Assembly (NCBI GenBank): GCA_922989275.2
Contig: OV277863.1
Location: 18,628,001-18,692,000 of the forward strand
DNA: 64,000 nucleotides
Source of the DNA: Gari tellinella
Taxonomy: Eukaryota; Mollusca; Bivalvia; Cardiida; Psammobiidae
Reading direction: 5' to 3'
Part shown: positions 1 to 11,110 of the stretch, piece after piece
Numbering within the stretch: position 1 is the first letter of the stretch
How the letters are laid out: each line of letters begins with the position of its first letter
Translations under genes and position numbers: made by a program
The notes under the pieces: model-generated
What the model was told of the DNA's origin: nothing
Seen by the model: the letters and a program-made list of their open reading frames with translations, nothing else
Databases searched by the model: none

Positions 1-27
1 ATCCATGGTACAGTTTTAAATCATGTA

Positions 28-266
28 CAGTGGAGAAGCCGTTGTTCATTCCCGTTTGAAGGCAAATGAAACGCAAACGCATCGCAATAAAATGTAGAAA
101 AAGACAACGTTTCGACTATTCTGACTATACATGTTAATCTGAGTGACAAACAGTTTGGTTATACGGTTCCCCGGTGTCTGATCTGGCTCCAAACGGTTTG
201 CAATGGAAATAATATTTTTAGCGTAAACGCGGTTTTTTTTTAAAAAAAATAACGTCTTCTCCACTG
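28..266. mobile_element. MITE, family C (CAGTGGAG ends, TA-flanked)
   Basis: The ends CAGTGGAGAAGCCG and CTTCTCCACTG are inverted copies and a TA lies directly outside each (26-27 and 267-268). This fits a Tc1/mariner-type non-autonomous element. The interior carries half of the palindrome seen in other copies (GTCTGATCTGGCTCCAAAC near 176); the other arm is degraded. It lies just upstream of the DNase-like exons, probably in an intron of that gene. It encodes nothing convincing. Confidence 0.8.
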
Positions 267-572
267 TATTAGCCACATCACCAGAAATTCGGGTTCAAAC
301 GTCGTGGCTTTGTAATGTTTCTTTTAACGCACTTATATCAACCGAAGGGTGTGAACACCAACCCTATTGAAAAAGTAAAACCTGGTTATCGGAATTATTC
401 GAATTGTCAACATTTGGGCCGTCATGGTTACGGGTTCGGTCGGGTCCCGCTTCATTGAGAAAAAATGCCTTATATGTAACATGATTTCTATGGAAGACCA
501 TCGAAGACAGAGATTAAACAGTCATAGTATAACGTTAACAGCATGAATAATAAGCAGATGTCTTTATTTTAG
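267..572. other. No gene seen; probable intron
   Basis: AT-rich stretch between the MITE and the DNase-like exon. No splice-bounded reading frame was recognised. Confidence 0.4.
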
Positions 573-1313
573 GGAGAAGACGTGAGTGATCACTACCCCA
601 TTGAAATGGAACTTAAGGGTGCTCGTAAGTACTGTGCCAACCCGTTATGAAACCTTTAACCCATTTGTCCCTAGCAACGATTATATTACATACAATGTAG
701 ATCTACCTGTGAAAAAGTAAACTTGTCATATGCGGCGTATCATCAGGTTCAAAATTATTTGACATTCTTACCATATGTTGAAAGATATTTTTTGCAAATT
801 TCAGATTTAAAATATATATTTGAAGAAGTGGTATTACATGTGTGCTTCTACGCGGGAGTATACGGTATTTGTTTTATATCTTCAGCTAACACTGCAGTTC
901 AAGGCAACATTCAGAGTTCCGTGTCTTTCACTGTGACTGACGATCGACTGGTTTCCAATGAAAACTACATACGTGCTACCTATCGGAACCCATCCTGCGT
1001 TGGTTCCAATTTCAAAGTGAAAGTGTTGCGAGAAAATACTCACATGGACCACGTGACCGTTTCCTTTTCAAGCGTGGACGTCGATGGAGTCATGACGGAT
1101 CTCCGGTCATTTAGCACAACTTGTCCACATCTTGTTTCGCCAGAATTGCAGAGCACAGTGCAGGCATATTTAAAATCTAACTTCATAGACAATGTTCCCA
1201 ATGTTTATGGACTCTCAGTCAAACAAGGTGTTTTATACCCGGTAGAAATTGCATGTTCCTTGGTGACACCTCGTATATGTAAAGTGAGCGTAACTCGTCA
1301 TGTAAGCGGGTGA
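573..1313 (+). CDS. DNase I-like endonuclease, last two exons (3' end of gene)
   Basis: Exon 573-624 follows a pyrimidine-rich acceptor (TCTTTATTTTAG) and ends at a GTAAGT donor. It reads GEDVSDHYPIEMELKGA, which matches the conserved C-terminal motif of DNase I (SDHYPVEV), where the His takes part in catalysis. It leaves one base of a codon. The next exon, 886-1313, follows TTTTATATCTTCAG, supplies the other two bases and stays open for 142 codons to a TGA at 1311. The matching phase supports the join. DNase I proteins normally end soon after the SDHYP motif, so the roughly 140-residue tail is an extension that I do not recognise; it holds several cysteines and may be extracellular. AATAAA overlaps the stop codon (1312-1317), and no other poly(A) site was established. 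The rest of the nuclease domain lies upstream of the window. The role (hydrolysis of DNA, usually secreted) is inferred from one short motif. Confidence 0.62.
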
Positions 1314-1410
1314 ATAAATAGTTTACTTCTGATGAACTTTTTATATAGTTTCCTTGTTGAACAGGTCAGAACATGCATATCCAGAGCGAAGGGGCGAGGT
1401 CCGACCCCCG

Positions 1411-1432
1411 CAACCCCCCCCCCCCCCCCCTT
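1411..1432. repeat. Poly(C) run
   Basis: A run of about 20 C inside a C-rich block downstream of the DNase-like stop. A similar run is at 3209-3234, and poly(C) or poly(G) tracts recur near 31128 and 61508. Confidence 0.85.
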
Positions 1433-1559
1433 GGAAATGCCTAACAAGAGCTGTCGGAGAACAGCAAATCTCGCCTAATGAAACCTTTCTTAAATAGGTA
1501 ACTATCAATAGACCAATGTCCAATGGGCTCTAGATAAGGCGTTCACCAGAGTACAAAGT

Positions 1560-2505
1560 TCCCAGAATTAACTATACTTAACACTAAAGGCGAGTAATAC
1601 CCCCTCTAGCGCCCAATGTCACAAGAAGCAAATGTGTCAGGATTATGTTGATGTGTGTTCTCCATGTAAACTAGAGGGTTCAGAAGCCTTTTCTACGCTT
1701 TGACCTAATGACCTACGATTTGACCTGTCATAACAAATATTCATATATTGCCTAGAATTTATCAAGGTGATCACTCTGAGCAAGTTGTGTGAAATTATGG
1801 CTAAAATAAGGCCCCCTACAGTGTTTAGAAGATATTTCTATGTTTTGACATACTGACCTACTTTTTATTCTCATGTAACCCATATTCACACAGTGCCTAG
1901 CTTTTATCAAGGTAACCATTTTAGGCAAGTTTCAAGAAGATTAGGCTAAAAATATGGCAGCTTGAGTGGCAAAACGTTTTTTCTGTGATTTGACCTACTG
2001 ACCTACTTTATGACCCGATATGACCTACATTAATATATTACTTAAATCTTATTAAGGTCATGACACTGACTAAATCTCATAAAGATATGACCAAAACTAC
2101 AACTTCTAGAAGGTTCTTCAACTACTTTCGATATTACCGAACACGGAAAATGACCACGCCCTCTGGCGGCCTATTTTTTAACGGATCAAAATTATTTTAA
2201 CAACTTTTAAAGTATGCATTGAGAAGCATTTTGGTGAGACCAAATTGAAATCGGACCAGCGGTTTCGGAGAAGATTCGTGTAGGTATTGTGCACGGTTGC
2301 CATGGAAACAAGACAAATTACCCTACCCACAAACTTTTAACAACTTTTCATTCCCCCACCCTACTGATGCTTCTGATGAAGTTTGGTTTCACTGGTGCTA
2401 TTGGTTTCAGAGAATAAGTCGTTTGCAATTATTGACGGACAGACGGACTACGGACAGCAGGGGTATCCCAAAAGCGTCGTGCTCTGGTGAGCTAAAATGT
2501 GTATC
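1560..2505. repeat. Degenerate tandem repeat with TGACCTACTGACCTAC motifs
   Basis: Units of roughly 140-200 bp recur with shared phrases such as TTTGACCTACTGACCTACTT, GCCTAG(A/C)(A/T)TTTATCAAGG and TTCTAGAAGG. The block ends in GCTCTGGTGAGCTAAAATG, resembling the AGCTCACC/GGTGAGCT ends of other elements at 44285 and 55034. It is non-coding and probably a decayed mobile element. Confidence 0.5.
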
Positions 2506-2515
2506 AGTACATTGA

Positions 2516-3190
2516 TATTCAAGCCACAGAGAACCTCCATTCCAAATATGTCTGACAGTCATGTAGTATAAGTGCATTCCAACACTTGCTAACTTTGAAA
2601 ATTCAGTCCCAAAAGTCTAAGTCCACAACAGGTAAAATTATGACTAAAATCAAACTTTATTTTCAATTTTAACTACGCAATATCAATATACAACGCGCAG
2701 GGAACCTCCATTCCAAATACCAGCTTCCTAATGCAAATATTTCATGAAGTATTAGTGCATTTCAACACTTACCCCAAAATTTTAACCACGAGAAATCAGC
2801 CGAAAACCCCAAGTCCAAAACAGGTGAAATTTTGACTAAATTTCAACATATTTTTCAATTTTAACTTACGCAACATCAATGATCAACCTACAGGACACCT
2901 CCATTCCAAATATCAGCTTCCTAATGCAACTATTTCATGTAATATTAGTGCATTTCAACACTTACCCCAAAACTTTAACCATTAGAATTCAGCCGAAAAA
3001 CCTAAGTCCAAAACAGGTAAATTTTGACTAAATTTCAAAAATATCTTACGTTTTATCTACGCAACATCATTGTTCAACCCACAGGGAACCACCATTCCAA
3101 TTATCAGCTTCCTAATGCAAATATTTCATTTAGTATTAGTGCATTACAACACTTACCCCAAAACTTTAACCATGAGAAACCAACGCCGAC
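2516..3190. repeat. Tandem repeat, about 170-195 bp period, nearly 4 copies
   Basis: The phrase ACCTCCATTCCAAATA starts successive units near 2529, 2704, 2896 and 3088 (last copy ACCACCATTCC). Each unit continues with TTAGTGCATTTCAACACTTA and ends in TTTTAACTACGCAACATCA. The final unit runs into a poly(C) tract at 3209-3234. Non-coding. Confidence 0.8.
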
Positions 3191-3325
3191 GCCGGGGTGA
3201 TTCCATAACCCCCCCCCCCCCCCCCCCCCCCCCCAAAAAAACCCAGCCAACCCCCATTCTCCGAATAGGCGAGCTTAAAAGGGAGAAAGAACAGAAGAAA
3301 ACACTAAATTTATGTTGTACAAGTA

Positions 3326-3812
3326 CAGTGGAGAAGACGTTATTATTTTCTGTTTAACTCTTTCCTCCCTGAAACTTAAAATGGACAACCCCAGTTTCCA
3401 TTTGAGTATAGTCCATTTCTGACTTTTAAGGGTTGTTTTTGTCAATGTTTTTCATTATGACAAACAGTGAAGACCCAGATCAGAGGGCTCCGTAAGGAGC
3501 CCTCTGATCTGGGTATTCACTGTTTGCATAGGATAATGCACTTTTCACATGTATACTGTTTGAAAATGACGCCTATATGCGGGACTAGGGTTCAAAGGGT
3601 TAAACGAAACACAAACACAATGCACTGAATTAGTGATATTGGCAATTTCTTGATAACGATGTATTATTACGAAAGGGTGGCAAACAGTTTGTAGCCTGAT
3701 CAGACCAAGGGTTCAGAAGCCAGGTTACTTGGCGTCTGATCGGAACTCCATACTGTTTGCAATTGGCATAAAGTTTCAGCATAAATGGGTTTATTTGGGA
3801 ATAATAATGACC
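3326..3812. mobile_element. MITE family C interrupted by a family B MITE
   Basis: The left end CAGTGGAGAAGACG follows TA (3324-3325). After 28 bases the element is interrupted at a TTAA by a family B MITE (3354-3603). It then resumes with ACGAAACACAAACAC and the family C palindrome (CAAACAGTTTGTAGCCTGATCAGA, ending CTCCATACTGTTTGC, about 3688-3770). The right terminus is eroded. Confidence 0.7.
3354..3603. mobile_element. MITE, family B (TTAACYCTTT ends), nested
   Basis: It is bounded by TTAACTCTTTCCTCCCTG and CAAAGGGTTAA, with TTAA as the probable target duplication. Its centre is a near-perfect palindrome (about 3466-3530): GACCCAGATCAGAGGGCTCC faces GGAGCCCTCTGATCTGGG, flanked by AAACAGTGAA and TTCACTGTTT. 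TTAA-flanked ends of this kind occur in the piggyBac and Kolobok superfamilies. No protein is encoded. Confidence 0.8.
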
Positions 3813-3969
3813 TCAGCTGTAGATATGAAATTGTTTCGGTTGGAAACGCCTCCCCCATTCCACATACACCTTTAGTTTTACAAATACAGCGCTCCCTTTC
3901 TACAACGACACCAAATGGGAGACAACAAATATGTGCGTTGTTCGGAGGGAGTCATTATAGGGAGGGTTG

Positions 3970-4060
3970 GTTAACAGTTGCAAATAGCTCGAATCCTGAT
4001 CAGACGCCGCGTTACGCGGCGTCTGATCATGATTCAAGCTGTTTGTCATTTGTCATTATG
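3970..4060. repeat. Solitary MITE core palindrome
   Basis: TCCTGATCAGACGCCGCG faces CGCGGCGTCTGATCATGA, flanked by AACAGTTGCAAATAG and AAGCTGTTTG. It is the family C type of core in a sequence whose ends I cannot define. Confidence 0.65.
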
Positions 4061-4232
4061 GTTTTTTTCTGTCAAAATGTCATTTATATAAGAAAAACAG
4101 CAGACAACAATTTAAGATAGATGATGATTTATCAGTTCAAGCATAAAACATAATGTTCGTGGGAACAGCGGTGAATGTCGTTGTAAGGAGGGAATCGTTG
4201 TTCGGATGGCCGTTGTAGAGAGGGGCCGCTGT

Positions 4233-6540
4233 ACTACAAATCTATCTATCTATCTATGTCTTCTGCCTCACACCCTCACGGGTAATTTCGGGCAGTGCGC
4301 GTCTATGCCTGTTAGTAGAGTTAACAGCAGGATCAAAGATAAGGGTTAGAGGATAAAACAAAGTTAAGAATGTTAAAACTCAGCAGGAAAAAGAATAAAA
4401 ACACCATTGCTGGATTTAAGGCTTAAAATGATTCATGGTGCTGACTGAGGACCTGAATGTTTTCTGGTTCTCATTCAACACGACATCTGCAGGAAGAGCA
4501 TTCCACTGTACTACTGTAAGAGGGTAAAAAGAGTATTTATAATAGTCTGCTCCAGTATGAACCTGTCTGAAACTCACAGAATGACAGTGTCTTGATAGAC
4601 GAGTGTTTTCTTGTATATAAGACGGAACTGGGACTGCCACTAATCCATAAACAATCTTATAAAAGAGACATAGTCTAGCATCCGAACGACGTTGTTCCAA
4701 AGATCTCCATCCTAGTTTTGTCAACATGTCAGAGACGCTTGCATGCCTGGAATACTCACCCAAGGTCCAACGTGCGGCACGTCTTTGTACCATTTCAATT
4801 TTATCTATGTTGGACTTTGTGTGAGGATCCCACACACTACAAGCATACTCTAGTTGTGGACGAACAAGGGTATTGTAAGTACGCTCCCGGAGTCTGGAGG
4901 AGTTTGACTTGATGTTTCTCCTGAGAAAACCTAGAGTACGGTTTGCTGATGAAGTAATGCGATCAACATGTGCATTCCATGACATGCTGCCAGAAATGTC
5001 GACACCCAGATAACGAGCACTACTAACGGTCTCTAGAGTCTTTCCGTGAAGTTTGTACTGGTGGGTATAGGGACTCTAGCCTTTGTGGCTTGGACTACCT
5101 GGTATTTGGAAGGATTGAAGCTCATATCCCACCTGAGAGACCACTCCTGTAATTTGTTCAGGTCTGTTTGAAGTGTAGAACCGTCAGTCTCTTTGTCGTC
5201 AATTGTAAGATAGACGGCCGTGTCGTCTGCAAACAGCCTGACTTGCGAGGTGATGTTGTCAGGCAGGTCGTTAATATATACCAGGAATAATATAGGTCCC
5301 AGTACAGACCCTTGGGGAACTCCGGATGTCACTGGTATAGTATCAGAGCTCTCTCCTTCCAGTACCACTGTCTGTGTCCGACCGCCAAGAAATGCTCGTA
5401 TCCAGGATAGGGTCGACCCATGAATACCATATTTGTGTAATTTGTACAGCAGCTTCTCGTGGGATACCATGTCAAACGCCTTACTAAAATCTAAAAGAAC
5501 CAGGTCAATCTGTTTACCTAAACTTGCATTTCTCACTAGGTCCTCTACAAGCATCACAAGTTGTGTTTCCGTGGATCTCTTCTCCCTGAATTGGAGATCG
5601 TATAAGAGTCCATTTTTATGCAAGAACTTAACTAGGTTGGAAGCCACAATGTGTTCCATGAGCTTGCACACTATACAAGTCAGGGAAATGGGGCGGTAGT
5701 TTGCCGCTACAGATTTTTCACCCTTCTTGTACAGTGGAGCTACGTTAGCAGATGTCCAATCCTTCGGTAGTTGGCCTGTTTGCAAGGAAACTGTAAATAT
5801 TACTTGAAGGATTGGCGCAATCTGCTGACGCAGCTCTTTGAGGACCAGTGGTTTTATTTTGTCGGCTCCAGCAGCCTTGTCGATCTTGAGATCCTTCAGC
5901 AGTTTTAAAATACCACTAGAAGAGATCTCCAGATCAGACATGACACTTTCCTTCTCCGGAGATGAGTCTAGACAGTCACTGTCTGTATTGTCCCTTATTT
6001 TCATTTGACAGAGTTGAGACAGGCTTAATGGTGACTTTGGTGTGAAAACTGACTGAAATTGCCTGTTCAGTATGTTTGCTTTTTCTTTATTGTCAGATAC
6101 CAGTCGTCCGTTACTTTGCAGTGGTGCTATACCTTGATTGTCTTGTCTTGCGTGTTTCAAATATGAGAAAAGTTTTTCTCGGATTTGACAATGTTGATGA
6201 AATTTCATTTTCCTGATCTACTCCGATAATTTCTTCTATATATTTCTCATATGACTGTTTGACCTTTTTTCTTGCGCTATGTCTAAGTTCAAGGTATTTT
6301 TCTCTGTCAGACTGTTTTTTTGTCATTTTATGTCGGCAATACATTTTGTTCCTTCGTCTAGCAGTACGTCTGATGTCTTGTGTAATCCAAGGAAGAGAGG
6401 ATTTACCTTTGATGACCTTTGAAGGGATACATTGATTCATGTGCAGGTCCAGGGCGGTTTTGAATTCGTTGCATAACACCTGGACATTTTCATTTCTAAA
6501 GTTAGACAAAAAAGACTTTGTAAATGTACACTGGCGAGTG
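4233..6540 (-). mobile_element. 5'-truncated LINE (CR1/Jockey-like), reverse strand
   Basis: A non-LTR retrotransposon fragment. On the reverse strand the order is linker (about 6540-6205), reverse transcriptase (6208-5080) and C-terminal region (5060-4416), then a 3' UTR ending in an (AGAT)n tail at about 4233-4257. Such a microsatellite tail is typical of LINE 3' ends. The endonuclease domain is missing, and at the 5' side the sequence passes into simple repeat near 6541. Confidence 0.85.
4416..6540 (-). pseudogene. LINE reverse transcriptase, frameshifted
   Basis: The reverse transcriptase domain of a CR1/Jockey-like LINE, which would copy its own RNA at a nicked target. Visible motifs in order are ANYRPISLTCIVCKLMEHIV, VLLDFSKAFDMVSHEKLL, TSGVPQGSVLGPILFLVYIN and the catalytic RLFADDTAVYL. 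These are followed by a C-terminal region with the phrase RPQLEYACSVWDP. The reading frame is broken at about 6205 (between linker and RT) and about 5070 (between RT and C-terminal part). No endonuclease is present. The lesions and the 5' truncation mean this copy cannot move by itself. Clade assignment between CR1 and Jockey is uncertain. Confidence 0.88.
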
Positions 6541-6620
6541 AGGAATGAGGGAGTGAGTGAGACACAGATGGTGAGAGAGAGAGGCACACACTTCCACACA
6601 CACACACACAGGAGAGGAGA
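6541..6620. repeat. Simple repeat (GAGT/GAGA/CACA)
   Basis: Runs of GAGTGAG, GAGAGAGAG and (CA)n at the truncated 5' edge of the LINE. Confidence 0.8.
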
Positions 6621-7183
6621 AACAGTTGTCTGTATTCAGGTACCTGAATTATTTTGATGAGAAGAACCATTTGAATAGATCAAAATGCTAAAACTAAGTC
6701 GCCCGTTCATCTCGTTCAAACCACGGTAATATAGTGTATAATTCCGAGTTCAAACAGTAGGATGGAGCTTATTGACAACATGTATACAGTAACATGCAAA
6801 ACGGCATCTAAACGAATAAGTTCCCGGATTGCTTTCATAATATCGGCGTATCACATAGCAGATTCATGAAATATGTATCACGGTAAAGACAAAAGTGTTT
6901 TCTATCACAAGATATAAAATATGTGTAATTTAACAAACGAAACTATAGCCGTCATATTTTGTAAAGCAGGAGACACTTCCGATGTACGAAGCACTTTGAC
7001 GTAGACGTGCTGTCTTAGATAAAAGTTACAACTAAATGCAGGGTAAGAAATAAAGCAGGAAGGTCCCACAAGAGTTTTCTACATTACTATTTGCTAGCAT
7101 TTAGCAATAACTTGTATAATTAAAGTTATACAAAAAGTAAAAACTCTCTATTACACCACTAAAATGCATAATTGTTTCGAAAG
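6621..7183. other. No gene or repeat recognised
   Basis: AT-rich DNA with stops in all frames. I see nothing in it beyond short A/T runs. Confidence 0.4.
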
Positions 7184-7713
7184 GCATATGGCGGGATCCG
7201 GACAATTCCCCACCAGGACAATTCCCCACTAGGACAATTGCCCACCGGACAATACCCCACAGGACAATTACCCACTAGGACAATTACCCACTTTTTGGCA
7301 GGGCGGACAATTCCCCACTGTTAAAATTAAATTGTTAATAAATCAAATTTTAAATATTAAAGAGGAAAAAATCACTGAGGATACAAATTCAAACTAATAT
7401 TAATAGTTTGTAACCTTTAAATTAACAATTGATGCATAAAAATGGTTGTTAGGCCATGGTTGAAATAAGGTGGATTTATGACAGAATTTGTAATTTTTAT
7501 CCTAGGACAATTCCCCACCTTTAAAATTAAATTGATATTTGATCAATTTTTTGAAATATTAAAGAGGAAAAAACACTGAGAATACAAATTCAAACTAATA
7601 TCAATAGTTTGTAACCTTTAAAATAACCATGGATGCCTTAAATGGTTGTTAGGGCATGGTTGAAATTGGGTTTACATTATGACTGAAAGTGTCAGTTTTA
7701 TCCCATATTTTAA

Positions 7714-8758
7714 GGTGGTTCGACAGCGGGCGGCCCGCATCTCGAGTTCCGGAAATGCTGATGACTTTCACCTGATCTTTGCGGCACGTGCTTATAGTAG
7801 AAAATTTAGATAAAGAAAAGTTTGATCTTACTCAGTGTCTGCTCTGTTAGCGCAGTAGATACGGTGATAGACTTGCAATCCAAAGGTTCTAGGTTCGATT
7901 CCCACTCGGTTCAAAACTTTTTTTTAACAAATTGTCTGATTTTAGTGACTAGTCATTTCATAACGCAGTGATCAAAGGACAGGCTATGTTTAGTCAAGTA
8001 ATAATGAATAATATCAGATGCAAGTATAGTCAAGTGACAGCTAAATTTGTGAGTTTATAGCCTATATGACAGATGGCAGCTTAACACATGACAAACATAA
8101 TGCTAAAAGATAGATCCTAAAGGAGCTTTTATGCGTTACTTTTATTATGCATTAAGCAGTCACTTGCCTTTAAAGATCTACAGGCTACCGTTTTCAATGG
8201 TCCCTTATTACAGGTTTGACTTATGGTATTATTTAGAGCCGACGGCATTTTAAAGTTGAACTCAAGGGAGGTTACTCGTTTTGTGTTTACATTTTGTCAG
8301 AATTTCAGGAAATCATGTATAAAATGTAAATTACACTGTAGATTTTCATTAAATTTTTGTGACTAGTAGAATTAAGTTATATCTATCTAATAAGAGTAAA
8401 ATAAGTGTACGTTAAACAGCTAGATTTTTTGTAATTTGATATTTTCAGAATTTTACTTTTTTTAAATATTGATATTTCCAACAAATATGTCATAAAATAC
8501 TTTTGTTTGCCCAATATCTTATAGTCTCTATGTACAGTTTACTTGAATGTACAGAAATTATTGAGTTATATCATTTTATAAAGAAAATATTCCTGTTTAT
8601 CAAAAAAGGAGCTTTTTTCGACAAAAGGTCCAGTCAGAAAAAAACGGCACTGTAACTTTTTTTTATTTTAACGATTTTTCACTCTCCATATGGTATATTT
8701 CAATTGAATCAAGGTTTCAAAGAATTCTGACACAGAATAAGCTGACCCGCGAACCACC
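7714..8758. mobile_element. TTAA-flanked element with GGTGGTTCG ends, nested
   Basis: It begins GGTGGTTCGACAGCGGG and ends CCCGCGAACCACC, with TTAA on both sides (7710-7713 and 8759-8762). A related direct repeat of the host element at about 8957-8990 reads through TTTTATCCCACATTTTAAATT without interruption and so shows the empty site. The superfamily may be piggyBac or Kolobok (both target TTAA); no transposase is present. It carries a tRNA-like unit (7838-7922). Confidence 0.75.
7838..7922 (+). ncRNA. tRNA-like unit (Pol III promoter boxes), SINE-type head
   Basis: It contains an A-box-like TTAGCGCAGTAG and a perfect B box GGTTCGATTCC, followed within 15 bases by a run of nine T that could stop RNA polymerase III. 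The stems are poorly paired (T stem broken, acceptor stem not found), so it is more likely a tRNA-derived SINE head or decayed tRNA than a working tRNA gene. Transcription is inferred. Confidence 0.5.
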
Positions 8759-9083
8759 TTAAATTGAAATAGTTAGTATAGCACTTTTAAGACAATTTTC
8801 TAAAGGAAAAAACACATTAGTGAGAATATTTATTCATAGTTATAGCAATATATTTTAATTTTTAACTCAACCATAAGTAAATAAAAGTGGTATTTTCAAC
8901 TATTTTGGGCTATTTATTGATTAAAACAAAAAAGACAATTTTTTTTTTATATCTGTCAGTTTTATCCCACATTTTAAATTGAAATTTTGTGGTATTTTGG
9001 GCTATTTATTAAGAGATCTAAATACTCGTGCTCTGGATCAGCCGTCACTGATGCTGAGGTAGGCTCATATTTTTCATTGTTTA

Positions 9084-9462
9084 TTGAACCCATTACCCCA
9101 TAACCTGTTTCTAGTTTTGAAGATAGTTGACACTTTCAAGCAGATTGAAAGTAAAGAGCAGACATCAACTATCTTTGTATTGCCTGCAGACAGTTTAGAT
9201 TCAGATCAGATATTTGATCTGGATCTAGTGTTTGAAATTGTTATGCATACAATAAGGCATTTAGCATTTTAAGAATGGTTAAAAAAGATATGTCATTAAA
9301 ATTAAGAATTGTTTAAATCAAGAGCAGACATCAACTATCTATGTATTTCCTGTTTAGATTCAGATCAGATATTTGATGTTTGAATTGGATCTATAGTGTT
9401 TGAAATTGTTAAACATAAGGCGTTTGGCAAAGCTAGAAACAGGCTATGGGGTTATGGGTTAA
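9084..9462. mobile_element. MITE, family A (TTAACCCATTAC ends), nested
   Basis: The left end GAACCCATTACCCCATAACC continues into TGTTTCTAGTTTTGAAGATAG; the inverted right end is CTAGAAACAGGCTATGGGGT then TATGGGTTAA. The interior includes two similar copies of TCAGATATTTGAT. The small reading frame inside is incidental. Confidence 0.7.
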
Positions 9463-9778
9463 TAGTAAGGAAACATCATTAACATAATCAACCTTTATCA
9501 AGATCAAACACCTACTGTTTATCATTGACTGATATTGGTCAAAACTGTTTTGCAAATGCAACTAGGATCCTGATGTGATTGGAGTCTACACAGTCAGTTT
9601 TATATTGGGCATGTTTAAATTGCAATAAGTGCTTAAATTCATTAATTAAATACAGAATTATAATTAATAGTGGGGTATTGTCCTAGTGGGTAATTGTCCT
9701 GGTGGGTAATTGTCCTAGTGGGGAATTGTCCGGTGGGGAATTGTCCTGGTGGGGAATTGTCCTACACTCGCATATGGC

Positions 9779-10801
9779 TGCTTAAAGCAATGTGAACTGG
9801 TAAAATAGAAAGCTCCTTGCTTTAAATTGCCACCTGTCTTTCATATAATTAATTAGCATTCTTGTCATTATATGGAGGTGCTTACTTGATGAGCGGCCAT
9901 TGAACAGACATAAGGGGGACAACTGCATATATTTTAAGATAATAATCTTCAAGAGTTGCCTCTCTTAAGCCTTAAAAAAACTCGTCCCATAAAGCTCGAG
10001 TCGGACAAAAATATTCTTTGCAAATTGCTGTCATACTAGGCTATGGATGGAACCATTAAACTGTATGACAGAAACAGCAAAAGAACTCTGATCAAGGTAT
10101 ATAACGTTTTGTTTCTATAAAAGTTTTAAAGTCTCTAAGAATTGGGCGTTTTATTTTTGGAGGGGATGCAGTTTCAAAGAAAAAACAATATGTGTATAGG
10201 CCTTTAGCATTTTATTTCCAAACTTGCTGTCCACATATATAAATAAATACACATTTGATAAATATACCTCAATAACTGACACACTTTATGAAAATACTCT
10301 GTCAAAGAAGGACATGTACCCTAACAGTCTTTATACACCTCCTTTGATCAATTGTCATCTACTACTGTAATCTTGGCATCTGCTAAAATTCATTCATTTT
10401 TTTTCTTTTCTCAATTTAGGATTCAAGTAACTAACTGTTTGAATCCTACTCAGAGCCCACTTGGGTGTCCAATATAGCTCCAAACCAGTTGCAAATGCAG
10501 CTGGATCATTGTAAGCATGTTAGGGGTTATAAAGTGAAACCCTTCTGTAACATATTTGCTAAAGATAGAAAATGGCATTCAGAGCTCCAGATAAGGTATT
10601 TCAAATTCCAACTTCCTCATGTTTCCCCAAACCCTATGTTGTCACTACTCATTAGAATCGTCCAATAGAATTGTCTCTTAAGTAGTCACAACAAAGGATA
10701 CGTGATGGAGAATATATTGAAATTATTCAGTTTACTCAAGCCTTACCAAGAGCCCTTGAATTAGACAAGATAATGGACAAAATGATATAAAATATAATCT
10801 A
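9779..10801. other. No confirmed gene; MITE fragments
   Basis: Non-coding, AT-rich. A fragment beginning CAGAGCTCCAGATAAGG (10579) and ending near 10750 is related to the CTCCAGATAAGG element at 18278. A short open stretch starting at the ATG at 10042 is too small to call. Confidence 0.4.
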
Positions 10802-10975
10802 CAGTAAAACCTGTATTAAACAACCACTGAATTAAGATGTTTGGTGACCTTTAAGCAGGGCAAAAGTAATGCTGCATAAATCTCCTATAGGAGCCTTCTG
10901 CGTTACTTTTGCACTGTATTAAGCTGCCATCAATTGTACTGTCTTTTGAATGGTCGTTTAATACAGGTTTGACTG
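10802..10975. mobile_element. MITE, family D (CAGTAAAACCTGTATTAAAC ends)
   Basis: CAGTAAAACCTGTATTAAAC at the left faces GTTTAATACAGGTTTGACTG at the right, with TA on both sides. The centre has a hairpin (CTCCTATAGGAG). Ends and TA target fit Tc1/mariner MITEs. Confidence 0.82.
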
Positions 10976-11110
10976 TATAAATAATTAAACATCTCTGAAC
11001 TGATAATTAATACAGTAGTTGATTTATACACATTTAGGCCACTGGATTTCTATCTACTAAAGTGTAATCCTAACCCTGATAATTACCACCACTCAAAAGG
11101 AAGACTTTGA

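Larger units (their letters stand above)
7193..9769. mobile_element. MULE-like/foldback element with repeat-array ends
   Basis: The 9-bp direct repeat GCATATGGC flanks the element (7184-7192 and 9770-9778). Both ends are arrays of the unit GGACAATTCCCCACTA: about six copies at 7199-7318 and an inverted array at 9669-9763. Nine-bp duplications are typical of Mutator-like elements, and arrayed ends recall foldback elements. Next to the left array are two direct ~200-bp repeats (about 7303-7502 and 7505-7712), with related segments before the right end. No transposase is seen. A TTAA-flanked element (7714-8758) and a family A MITE (9084-9462) are nested inside. Confidence 0.75.

Noticed and set aside
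3070..3357. Proline-rich open frame
   Set aside because: The proline run is the poly(C) tract and the rest is tandem repeat and MITE sequence.
10042..10110. Short frame MDGTIKLYDRNSKRTLIK ending at a GTATAT donor, slightly WD-repeat-like
   Set aside because: Only 19 codons, no second exon found and the donor is weak. It could be chance.
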